This document shows positions 21,669-32,880 of a stretch of 64,000 nucleotides of DNA, one piece after another. The position numbers were made by a program, and so were the translations under genes. The DNA is from Monarcha castaneiventris obscurior (Eukaryota; Chordata; Aves; Passeriformes; Monarchidae), in contig JAMPIT010000434.1 of assembly GCA_026261815.1 (NCBI GenBank), positions 13,761,001 through 13,825,000 of the forward strand, written 5' to 3'. Every line of letters starts with the position of its first letter. Position 1 is the stretch's first letter. The notes under the pieces were generated by a model that worked only from the letters and a program-made list of their open reading frames with translations, searched no databases and was not told where the DNA came from.

Positions 21669-21705
21669 GCCAATTGCACATCTTTGCGAAGATGTGCAAT
21701 TTGGC
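21669..21705. repeat. Near-perfect hairpin, 16/17-nt arms, 4-nt loop
   Basis: The left arm is GCCAATTGCACATCTT, the loop TGCG, and the right arm AAGATGTGCAATTTGGC. The arms pair fully except for one bulged base. The stem is shorter than a typical microRNA precursor, and the flanks do not clearly extend it. Confidence 0.85.
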
Positions 21706-24700
21706 TTTCTCTCAGTAGATGTCAGCAGCACTACAAACTTCCCCGGTTCACTGCTTCGAGAGCCCTTCTGTTTACAATTTTTATTAGTTTACAATTTCAG
21801 ATTTGCAAAGGAATATCCCATCTAAACCAGTGGAAACTATTGCCCTCCAAAATGGGTTTAGAGACTTCTGTTCAGCATCTTAGAATAATATTGTATTCTC
21901 AGTAATGCATTTTTTTCATAGAGAACTTAGAAGGGGCTTATTGCTACATTTTTAGAATTTTCTGAACATTTACCTCATATTTGCCCTCCAGGCAAATGTG
22001 AAGTAATATAAGATGTCTAATATTTTGCTTCTTTCTGTGAAGTAAATCAAAACCGTGGGAATGTTTTCATATAATTTGATTTACTCCTGTCTCCTACAAT
22101 ACATCTTCAACTCTGTTCAATTAACTCTCTGCCTGCTATAAGAAAAGGGTGCAGTTGTATTCTGACTGAAAGCAATGGCAAGTGTTCTGTTGGATCTGCT
22201 GGGAGTTGTCAGCCCCAGAGGAGTTCACAACCACAAAGGAAGGATGTGGAAGGAAGTTTCTTGTGTGTAGAATTTTGTGTGTGTATGGCAGGGAGAAAAA
22301 GGGTTGTTTATTTCAGTGTGTAAGGAACATTCATTTTGCTGCATATTATAAAATAAACAGAAATATTTCAAAATCGCCATGTGCATGAAATGGGGACAAG
22401 AAGATAAACAATCCTGTGTTTATTTGGTTAGAAATGAAGAAACTTCATTATCTTCTGATTCTCACAGGAGGGGTCTTTTCCTTCATCTGATCTCCAGCAG
22501 AAATCTTTAAAATTTTTTTGGTATACTGGGTACTTGCCAAGTGTGGCAGAGTTGTAGTTTTGGAAGTTAAAATCATACTCTGAGACAGAATCAGCGCAGA
22601 AAGCAGCACTGACCACTTTTCCATGTGTCTGTCACCATCTTATTTGAAAGAGCACTAAAATGAGCAGCACTAAGAATTAGATGCCAGTTCAGCCCCAAGC
22701 AGTGCTGGGGACATTTTGTGTGGCATTTGCTTGTTTGTAGGAAAATAGGCTGTGACTGTTTTATCTTGGCTGCAGGGTGTACACATATCGTAGCCAGCTA
22801 GAGCTGGCCAACTCCAGGGCCAAATTTCTCTAACCAGAGATGTTTATTTCCACACCTCTACCACCCCTCCCCAAATCTGGAGGGGAATCAGGTGGAATGA
22901 TTTTAACTTAGTAAAGGGAGATAAAGAGCTGTGCTCCCCAACCTGTGTTGACTACTGTCGACAACACTGTGCAATTATCATCCTGTTGGCAACATTGTAA
23001 TTTATTTTCCATGCTATCTTCAGAACCTTTTCATTTCCTCTGTCACAAGCAACTTTACCTTGTGTTGCCTTCAATCTATAGGTTGGGGGCTGCTATTATG
23101 TCATACTATTCCTTTTATATTTGTTCCCCAAATTCTCTATCCTTCCCCGTGATCTGTTCCTTTTGGTGTTCTTTCCTTTAATGACCTCTCCCACCTCACA
23201 ATCATCTGTTCCTGACCTTATCAAGTGGACTTCGATCGTTTCCTGCTTGTCAGTTGACCCATTCTGTATCAATCCTTTTCTTAGCTGCACTTTTTTCATG
23301 ACCCCACTGGAGTGGGCTGTGAGATGCTCTCTGGCAGGCCAGCACTGCCAAAGGAATAATTACTAGTTCTAGGGATGGATCCAAAACACAGGGGAGCCAG
23401 TGGAGTTTGGGCCCCCCACATGAGCCCATTGATGTCTGGATCTCAGCCTGGGTAGATGAAGCAGACAAGGAGAAGCAGTTTACCAAACTGAGCATGGGGT
23501 ACATGGCTCCAGGGTGATGAGGCAGCAGCAATGCAAAGCAAATTTTCCCTCAAGGCATCTGTTAGCAGCAATTTGGGAACTAAACCAAATGACCCCAGTG
23601 TAATGCTGTTCTGCTCTCTCCATTGTTCTGGGGGTTCTTTCTTACTTGCATAGCCAGCAGGAGCAAGCTGGTGGCTTTGGCTCTCTCTGTGACTCCTTTG
23701 GCTCTCCTTGCTGAATGGATCTGTTTCTGCCTTCGTTGTTCAGCTGTTCAGCAAGTCTGTTTCTTAGATTTTGGCTTGCTCTGCAGGGTATGAAGTAGGG
23801 AATGCTGAAGCTGCTGCTGCTGCTTTGCAGAACATTAGATTTGGAGGGTCAGTTTTTGCCACTTCACCTCAGACTGAAACTGGAAGAAAGAAAAACCATG
23901 TCTAGTGTCTGCATGAACGTTGTGCAAAAATGTCTTCCTAGCCCTTGCTGGGGTTACTGTACTGTTAACTACATTCTGAATTTGCGTCCGAGAATATCAG
24001 AGGCTCATGAGCTAAACACGTACCTGTGCGAAGTTAGGCAAGAGTTGTCTCTGTGTTACAGGGATTGAAATCAAGGTGCAAAAATAACATGAGTTATCTC
24101 AGAGTTTACACAAAGGCTCAAGCAATTTGGCAGTGTAGTGACAGGAAATCTCTCCATCTTCAGATGGGGATAATAATGACAGAGCCAGAAGTACTAAAAA
24201 AAGTGTGGTGCCAAGTACTGGGTTAGTTTTCATTGTCTTCATGTAGGTCTCCTAGGAAACTTCTAAGTAATGAACTTTTGCAAAGAGATTGGGCATACAG
24301 TGATACTGCTGGGTATTTTGGGATTGTAAATAATTGGTGTTTAAGTCATAGAGTAAAAAATGAATGTTCCTAACTTCATACATACTGCAGTATGAAAGAA
24401 GAGATGCCCACTTAGTTTAATGTTATGCTTGTGACAACTTTTTCAAGTCATGATTGCTGCACTGGTGGACTTGCTTAGTTGAAAAGGGAGGTGGTGGCAG
24501 GTCTGAGTTTTCATGTACATATGACTTGACTGGAAGAGCCAGCATACTTTTTTATTGATACTAACAATGCTGAACATAACATCAAAAGAAGTTTTAACTA
24601 TTATACAGTTGTACACCTATTATGAAAATTAAGACCTTTCTGCATGTACACAATTTCCTGACACTGATTTGGAGGCCTTATGTGCATCGACAATAATGGA

Positions 24701-25054
24701 CCAATGCAGCCAAAATTTGCTTCCACAGCTGCTGGTCTTAGGAAGTTCCCTGGGCCTCCTGTGCTCTGCAGCTGTGGAGGCTATTCCCTGCTCTGAACGA
24801 AAGAATCTTCCCTCTCCTGTGACTGCAAATGCTGAATGAGACATCCTGTAACACCCTGTTCAGAGGGGCAGAGCTGACAGCTGTAGGCCATCTTTGGCAT
24901 TTTAGTCTTTGTAGATAATGACAGCTGGTGCATAGCCATGAGCAAGGAACCCCTTAGTCCTAAAATAGGGGAAGAGATTTTGGGGGAATTATTATAAAAG
25001 TTCATTGCCCAAAGGTCTTGGGGCTGGTTCTGCTCCAGAGAGAGAGAGTAAGGA

Positions 25055-25122
25055 GGGGAGATTTTTTTTTAAGTAGCAGTTTAAAGAAAGGGGAGATTTT
25101 TTTAAGTAGCAGTTTAAAGAAA
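25055..25122 (+). repeat. 35-bp tandem duplication
   Basis: Two copies start with GGGGAGA, continue with a T run (9 and 7 T) and end in AAGTAGCAGTTTAAAGAAA. The copies differ mainly in T-run length, so the duplication is probably young. Confidence 0.9.
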
Positions 25123-28100
25123 AAGTTATCTGGCATATTAGAGTATTGCAGCATCTTAGGTGAGTGTAAAGGGCGCATTTCTGCATATACAGTAAAAGCA
25201 AAACCAGGAGAACTGCTACATGAAATGTTTCATACAGAGCCACGCAAAGCTTGCCTACTTTCATTCAGCTATAAAACTGTTGGTTGCAATTTTCTCATGA
25301 ATTCCTTAATTTGCACCTTTGAAATGTTGAAGCCCACTTTCAGTTTTGCAAGGGAAACCTGATGGTTTCAAGTGAGTTTCAAATTGAGCTTTTAATATTC
25401 TTGTTTGAACCTGAAACTCAAAGTGAAATTTAGGAGTCGCAAAAGCACACATAGCATATAGACAAATTGCAGGAAAAATTCACAAGAACACGAGCAAACC
25501 AAACTTGCAAGATTTCCCATAGCTAAGCCTCTATCTGTTTATGAAAATTATCTTAGTCTCCTCTTTGTTGTGTGGCTGTGGAGGCTCTGAAGGTAGAGAG
25601 ATTGTGACGGTGGAAGCTGTCAGGAGCAGCACTGTTGAAGAGCTGCAGTGTCTTTCCATAGTCAAGTACTGGCCTCATGGAGACAGCAATTCATCCAAAT
25701 CCAAGTTTGTCTTCAGATTTCATACATATATTAGAAAGGCAAGAACAGTTTAAGCTATGTGGATAATGTGTAACTAAAGCTAAAGAGAATGTTTGAAGCC
25801 TGTTTTGAAGCAGGGAAGTTTTAGTAACTGATCTGCCATAAATGGGTAATTAAAAAGAGCTAGGTGGTGGAAAACCAGATTAATGATGACGTTTTATCTA
25901 ATTTCCAGTCCTTCAGCACTTTTGGTTGGAAAACAGACAGTAACCATGCTTTGTTATTGCATGAAGTAAATAAAACAAACCCAGAATGCTGTGGTAGCTT
26001 CTTGATCTGTAAAGCATACACATGCAAAAACAATCACAAGAAGAGTGAGTGCAAGCTGAAAGGTTGGTGATACTCGCTCTCTGCAATGCACACAGCTAAC
26101 AGTTCTCAGCACTGAGACCTCAGCTGACCTCTGGGGAATTGATAGGAAGTCCTGGCTGTGCTTGAGTCAATGGGAATTTTGCTGTGGACTTCAGGGAGCT
26201 TCAGAGAGTAGTCGTTGTTGGGCACTATATTGTTCGTGACTCTTAAAACCTTTCAAAATCTCACAGTTGGGCAAATAGGCATTTTTAAGTGCTCTGGATC
26301 TTCTGTCTAGCAAGAATGGGAAATTAAAGGCAACCCATGTTAATTAAATCTGTCTAGGCTCCTGCTAGTGACATGCTGCCTTACCCATGGAAATGAAATA
26401 CAGAATGTAGAAGTGCTATAACTGGAAGTGGTCTCATGTTGCTCATTCTTTTTATGTTCTGTCACCTTCCTGTGCCTGTGCTGTCACCTTAACTCTTCAG
26501 TGCACACAGGCTTTGGCAATACATGGAGGAAGGACTGTCTTGTTTGGTCTTTAGCCATTAAGAGCCACATCCTCGCTCCCATGTGGGCCTCAAGTGGTAG
26601 TTGTGATAATTGATATTCAGTTATATTACTCAGATAATTTAAAGTCTGTTAAGTAAACTGGTATCTTTGATTGTAACATTAGTAACAGGGAAATGCTGTG
26701 TTCAGCAAGTAAATAAGGATTAATTTTTGGGCCCTCTTCCTGGATGTCCTTAGATGTGTGTCACTATCCCTACAGAAGATATAAGAATTTTTCTCTCTTA
26801 AGAATATCTTTTTGTCAGCTTTGAATGTGTAGGCTGCCAGTATTGTTAGAAAAGTTTTTATTCTTTTCATTCTGTTTGTTGAGTTCTTCCTGCTAAGTCA
26901 GACAAAAATTTATTTTCACTGTATGTGAAAGGTCTGGCTGTTTTCAGTAGATTATGTTTGGAGGAAGGTAAAATTTAATTTATTGACCCCTTAAAAGGTG
27001 TGCATTCATAACTGAAGTGGCTGGGGTTCCTTGTGTCTCCTTCCCTTGTGTTTCTATCTCTGCAAAGCTTCAGTACAAGGATGAGATCTAGAGTCTTTTG
27101 GAGGACTTAAAAATAGAAAAGGAACATACGGTGTCTATTTCATTTAAGTAAGTCTACCTAAATAAATGTACAGATGAAATGGCAAAAGGCTGGCAATAAA
27201 ACAGCACGAAGCCTGAGGTACGTATTTCTTGTATAGCATGTTGGTAGAGGCCCTAAAACAGGTCCCTGCGTTCTTCTACAGCCAAAGCTGTAGATAAGTT
27301 GGAACTTAGGACTAAACTAACAACATTAGTACCTTCCAGTAATCTGTTCTTGTGGTGGGAAAGGCCTTTCTGAGGAAAAAACAACACTCAATTTAACAAG
27401 AGTTTGAAAATCACTTCAGCAAAACACAGCGTTCTTAAGGTGATGTGCCAGGGTGAATTGACCTTATAAGGATCATGTAAGGAAATATAATGGTATTATT
27501 TCCTAATATTTTGAACTGTAGCTTTTTCCCACAGAAGCTCCAAAAAGTCTTAACATCTGTAGAGGAAACAGCTGGGATCTTGGATGTAGGGACAGTTTGC
27601 TACACTAGTCAATAGATACCCAAATTAAGATGCCACATCAAGAACCTTTCCCTTCAGGAAAAAAGCAAACAAAATATAATACAAGATTTATTTCTGTGGT
27701 GCCTCATCTGGAAAAATTCTCTGATGATTGTATCGTGTTCATAAGTTTGACACAAAATCAGCAGAATGTTGCTAGTGGTGTAGGATTTAGAACATTAATT
27801 TAAGACAGAAAAGTAAGCAGGAAGAGAACTGATTGCCAAGGATGTAGGATTTGCTTTGCCAGTGTTGTAACCAGCATGTGAGTGCTCTGTCTGAAGCCTG
27901 CAAAGTGGGCACATAATATAGCTACCCACAGACTGTGGGTTAAATGCCAGCTGTGGTTGGTTCTTTTTTTTTCCCCTCCAAGTATAGCTGAATAAGGAAA
28001 ATTATATTTAAGCTTGTTTTAGTTGGGAATATGACACATCAAAAAATTGCCAGCTTATTTTCCCAGCCTTGCTTTCTGCAAAAGCCCAAATAACTTTAGT

Positions 28101-29292
28101 TGCCTCATAAATCCACAGTGATTACAGTGTATTTATTTATTATTATCTATGCAGACATAAAATGACCTCAGCAAAGAAGAAGCCAAACAATTCCTTGATT
28201 TTGGGAGAAAAATCATTCAGCCCCCATCTCTCTTCCACCCACAGGCTCTTTCTGAGGGCTGTGACTTTGTCTTATGCTTCAGCAGGAAGCATATTTTTGG
28301 CTGAGATTGAATTCTGGAGTGTGTGGATCTTACAGGTATGCTGTCAAATGGAGTTTGTATTGAACATGAGGTGCTTCACTTGAGTGTTCCCTGTAAAATT
28401 ACCTTTGTGATTTTCAGTCTATGACTAGTTAGTTATGTTCTGTTATTACACAATTTCAAATAATATAAAAGTTAAAGGGATGAAATACTTTCTGAGCTGT
28501 GTAAGGGGAACATGGGACCATGTTGACTTCAGCAGAGAGCTGAGTAAATTGTTGAGAGGCACAATCAAATAGGATTGTACAGCCTTGGAATTCTGTGTGC
28601 ATTGATGAATGGAATACGGAAATATGTTCCATTAATTTCAAAGGGATATTAACTATGTATTGATGAAGGGGCCTCAGTTCTGTTCAGTGTCATGGATGAT
28701 ATAATTGGAGATCATTAAATGAATTAGCTGTGTTAGGTATTCCACCCAATCATGTTTTGCAGTGAAAATCCTAGTGTCAGAGCAGAAGCTCATTTAATGA
28801 AGTACCGACAGTGGCTGTTTCTTATAAGGTTAGGCATAGACCCTCTCAAATTTTGGAAATTGTCAGCTTAAGAATATCTTGTGCTGGGTTATTGTGGCAT
28901 ATCGCTTTCACAAACCAAATCCCTTTCACAAGACATTCTCACTTTTGAGTCCACATTCTTTTGTTTGTTTGTTTCATTTTACACTACTCCTACTTTATTC
29001 TTTTATTCTGAAAGATGATGGCTAGTCATTCCCTGTTAAACTGTATTTCTTTCTGAGTTACTTCATTTCAATTGAAATGTTATTTTGTTTTCCACTGCAT
29101 AGAACCTTTTTGATATCTGTCATCTCTTTCTAGAAAAGATTTCAATCAAATAAATTATCTAGAGTTAGAAAGTACCAAACTGTCTCTGTGTAATACATTC
29201 TGTCCTCCACTCCATTGGCAGAAGAGCAATGAGTGGATATATGTGCTTTCAAGGCTTAAGAACAAGTGTTAAAGACAAAATATAATTATAGA

Positions 29293-29324
29293 TTGAGATT
29301 TTAAAAAATTGAGATTTTAAAAAA
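29293..29324 (+). repeat. 16-bp tandem duplication
   Basis: Two adjacent identical copies of TTGAGATTTTAAAAAA. Confidence 0.85.
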
Positions 29325-29634
29325 GTGACATGTGATAAGTGCTCGCCAAAGTTAGATCACAGCCTAGTGACAATACAATAGTGTATTTAGAAAAAGGATT
29401 TCTGTTCTAGATATTTTGCAGCAGAACATTTGGTCAGGATCAACAGGGGGACTCCCAGTGTTAGGCTGCAGGAGGTGGGGATTTGTACAAGCAGTGTGGG
29501 TAAGGAAGGGCCTTAAAGAGGAGAGTGGGTGCTGTTGAGAGGGGATTTTCTGGGCAGGCAGGTTGCAAAGTTCTGTGGTGATCAGTTAGGGTACTGGATA
29601 TATTTCAGACTTTTATTAGGGACTTTAGCATAAG

Positions 29635-30320
29635 AAGATGATGTTGAGGAAATTTATTGATGATATATACAGTTGGTACCTATTGCTAACGCAGAAAGGG
29701 CAGGAACTACTTCCAGGAAGAAATGGATGACCTCGAAGTTTGGTCTGATAGGAACAGGCTGAAAGTTAATGGAATGAAGTGCAAGATCATGCACTTTGGG
29801 ATCACTGACAGATTCTGATGTAAACTGGAGATTATTGTTTGGAAATGGTGGAAGAAGGGACATAATCTAAGTATTAGGAGATCATTGGATAGCTAGTAGC
29901 CAGCAGTATATTTCGGGCACAAAGGGCAAATGGAAGTTGAGATTGACTGAATCTTCCCAGTTGAAATCAGTAAGTATTTCTGCCTGACAAGGCATGATGA
30001 AGCTGTATCTGAATGCCATGTATGACTCTGATTTTCCTTGTTGAAAAAAGGGAAAATCAAGATTCAACAAGTCTACAGAAGAGTTACTGGGATCATGGGA
30101 ATGATAAGCTTATCTGTAAGAAGAAACTAAATTGGCAATGGTTTATTTAGCCTAGGAAAATGAAATTTGAGATGTGATTTATATCCATGGGAGAAAATAT
30201 CAGAAAAGCAGTGCTATTTAAAAGACAACAGTTAAAGACAAACAAACTGATATAAACTGGTCTTGAGGAAATATGAGCTGCAGTTTAGGTTTCTAACTAA
30301 CAGAAGAGCCAGATTCTGGA
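29635..30320 (+). mobile_element. Old, diverged CR1 LINE fragment (reverse transcriptase end and 3' part)
   Basis: At 29,644 onward the + strand reads as KFIDDIYSW, close to the KFADDTKLG that follows the CR1 reverse transcriptase catalytic site. It continues with counterparts of the usual downstream text, including 'gaagtgcaagatcatgcact' (CR1: aagtgcaaggtcctgcac) and 'agccagcagtatatttcggg'. A further counterpart is CTACAGAAGAGTTACTGGGATCATGGG. Stops and indels break all frames. Divergence is much higher than in the intron 1 copy, so this is an ancient insertion. The right border is approximate. Confidence 0.65.
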
Positions 30321-30329
30321 ACTAACATA

Positions 30330-32245
30330 GTGACATGGAATAAGAACATCTAGCAGGTGTTACTATGGAGCACTATGTGTTTATTAGAGGAGTGGTGCAT
30401 TTTCCTGTGGCTAAAGCTGATGGCATGACCCAAAAGTCTTATGGAGAAGCGTCATAATTTTTTGCTTGATCCTAAGTTACTCCTCTTTGATTAGTGCTTG
30501 AATGGCAGTGTTGTAAGGAGTGTGTAGAAATTGCATCAGATTTTATTTTTGATTGTGATTAAATTGGTAATGCCTTAAAGTATTTTCACTGTAGTAGGTC
30601 AAATCTTCATGCTGTGGGGAAAACTACCCTTTCTGGAAAGCCACAAAATGTATAAAATACTTACAGTTTTGGAAGTGAAGGCATTACAGCTGCATTAAAG
30701 GTCATCTGTCATTATCCTGCTGAAAGACTAGCAAATCAGTGTGCAGAGCTAGAAGCTGCTTTACAGTGCCATCATGTATTTCAAGTTTCATGGTTATAAT
30801 TTATCTTTCTAGAACATTAATTTTCCCACCAATTAATAGTACAAATGGCATTCTTATTCCACTTAATGCATTTAGATGGATCTGAGGTTTTTTCTTTCCA
30901 ATAAAGAAAATATTTCACATTCCCAGTTTAGCTGGTTTATAACTTGCTTAAAAATACCTTTGTTAAAGGCCCTTCTCTGCTTCCATCTCTGAATATCCAG
31001 GGACAGAAGATGTCATGATACCAGAACAATTTTCTGTGCATGAAAAAAACTCTCTTCACTTATACACAGACAAAATCTTGTTGATAAACTTGTTGACATA
31101 TTCATGGTCTAATCAGAATGACATAGTATTCAAAGAAGAATCTTTCGTAAGTATTTCCCATTCATAACAATAGAATGCAGCAGTGTATGAAAATAAATAC
31201 ACTGAATGGAAATTCATGTAGATGTCAATCAGTGTTTTATGTTCTCTGATCAAGTGGTACCTTTGAAATCCTCTAAAAGCTGCTGTAATACTTTTATTTC
31301 AGAAGAAAAAGAATTGTCCCCTGGCAGGATTAAGCCCATGACAGTTCTCTCCTTACCTCTTTTTTCTCTTTGTGTGTGTGCCACCATAGGTTTGTATCTG
31401 TAAGGTTTTTAAAGCCCAGGAATGCCAAAACTTCTCTCATTTTAGCCAGATGTTTCATTTCAGAAACATCTTTTTCAATGAAAGTAAAGTAGATTCAAAC
31501 TTTCGAAAGTGGATTGCCATAAAATAGATATCTGAGTAGTTGCAACTGAAATTTAAGTTCTAACTGAAACAAAAAATTACACCAAAGGGGCTTTTAAAAT
31601 ATTATTTATGTGCTAATTGTGTAAAATTCTTCTTCATGCACTAACATTTGTGCAGCTGTGTTTGTAATATATCTTGAAAAGTTTGAGACGCATCACTTTA
31701 GATGCTATGCTCCTTGTGGTTTTAGGAGAACCTCCCTTGAAAGAAGGGCTTTTGTACAGGGAACTTGCTATCCTCATTACTCATTTGAAGGAGGGTGATG
31801 GTTTTCTCAATGTTTGTCTCAAAAAAAAGAGAAAATCATAGAACCCTCAATCTCAAAGTTGCATCCTGCTTTGACACAGTAATGGTTTTCCACATGAAGC
31901 ACTTATTTTCTATGACTTCTGCAGCTGGGACAATTCTTGAATTGTGAAAATTGGTATATGTACCAATGCACTATAGTCCAGATAAATGAGTGACTCTTTG
32001 GTCAGATCTTCCAAATGAAATGCATATATACCGGGTTGTTTTGGTTTTTTTAATTTATGCACTTCTACTCTATATGGAATGCGGGTTAATGCATTCTGAT
32101 GTTTTCACACATCTCTCCTCTGCCATCTTAATCTGACTGCATGTTTCACAGATAATCTGACCTGTGTGCAGCTGTCTTGAAGTTTTTGGCATATAGGTCA
32201 TGTAGCACTTCCTTAGTGAATAGTTAAATCACTGTTTCTTAAGGT
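30330..32245. other. Gene-poor DNA between two old CR1 copies
   Basis: AT-rich sequence with no recognised exon or RNA gene. A few CR1-like words (for example near 31,835) are too short to call. Confidence 0.45.
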
Positions 32246-32251
32246 CATCTA

Positions 32252-32880
32252 AGTAAGGAGAAATGCCTTACTGGATCACAGGAGCTCTGTGGCACCAGCC
32301 CTTCCCACAGGAGACACCCTATAGTGAGTGCACAGGAGCCAAGACATTTGCTGTGGTGCGTTGTCCTTACGCTCCCCCACACCTGCAGTTGTTATATTTG
32401 GATGTTGGTGTGCAGCCTGCCAGTAATTGTTGGATATTATCCACTTACAGACCTGTGGTCCGTGAATTTGCATAATCTCTTTCTGAACCTCTGGGTACAC
32501 TCTGACCTTACCATCTCCTGTGACAGCAAGGTCAGGGATTGTATTGCCCACTCTCGAAGTACTTTATCTGTTTTGTATTACGTGTTCATTTAGTGCCTCC
32601 TAATGGCCTGAAAATTGCAGGATTTTTGTGAATACAATTTCTATATTCATTTTTCACAATTTTTTCATGATTTTGGGAATCCTGATTGTATTCTCCCTTG
32701 ATCTTCTGTCCAAATTGATAAATCCTAGACTTTTTGGTCTCTGCTTGTAAGTCAACTGCTGCAAACTATTGATCACTAGCTGCTCTCTCTCTACATCCTC
32801 TAATTCTACTATTTATTTTTCAAGGTGCAAAGACCAGAACCCATATAATTTCTCAGGTTGAGTTAAAATCTGATATTGCT
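32252..32880 (-). mobile_element. Old, diverged CR1 LINE 3' part, reverse orientation
   Basis: The + strand matches the reverse complement of an older sauropsid CR1 type. It shows GCCTTACTGGATCACAGGAG (usual 'ccatactgggtcagacca'), then GACCTGTGGTCCGTGAATTT and 'aatctctttctgaacctctg'. Further on come CGAAGTACTTTATCTGTTTTG, TTAGTGCCTCCTAATGGCC, CTAGACTTTTTGGTCTCTGC and 'tttcaaggtgcaaagaccag'. The element's 3' end is at about 32,252. The open frames at 32,263-32,593 lie inside it and are repeat-derived. Confidence 0.8.

Larger units (their letters stand above)
17851..29630. other. Gene-poor DNA, no gene supported
   Basis: Nearly 12 kb of AT-rich sequence without recognised exons or RNA genes. 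Open frames are short (none above about 115 codons) and lack family features. Notable small structures are a hairpin at 21,669-21,705, a 35-bp tandem repeat at 25,055-25,122 and a 16-bp tandem repeat at 29,293-29,324. Scattered A/T-rich runs also occur. Confidence 0.5.

Noticed and set aside
32263..32593. Open frames on both strands near 32.3-32.6 kb
   Set aside because: They fall inside the old reverse-oriented CR1 fragment.
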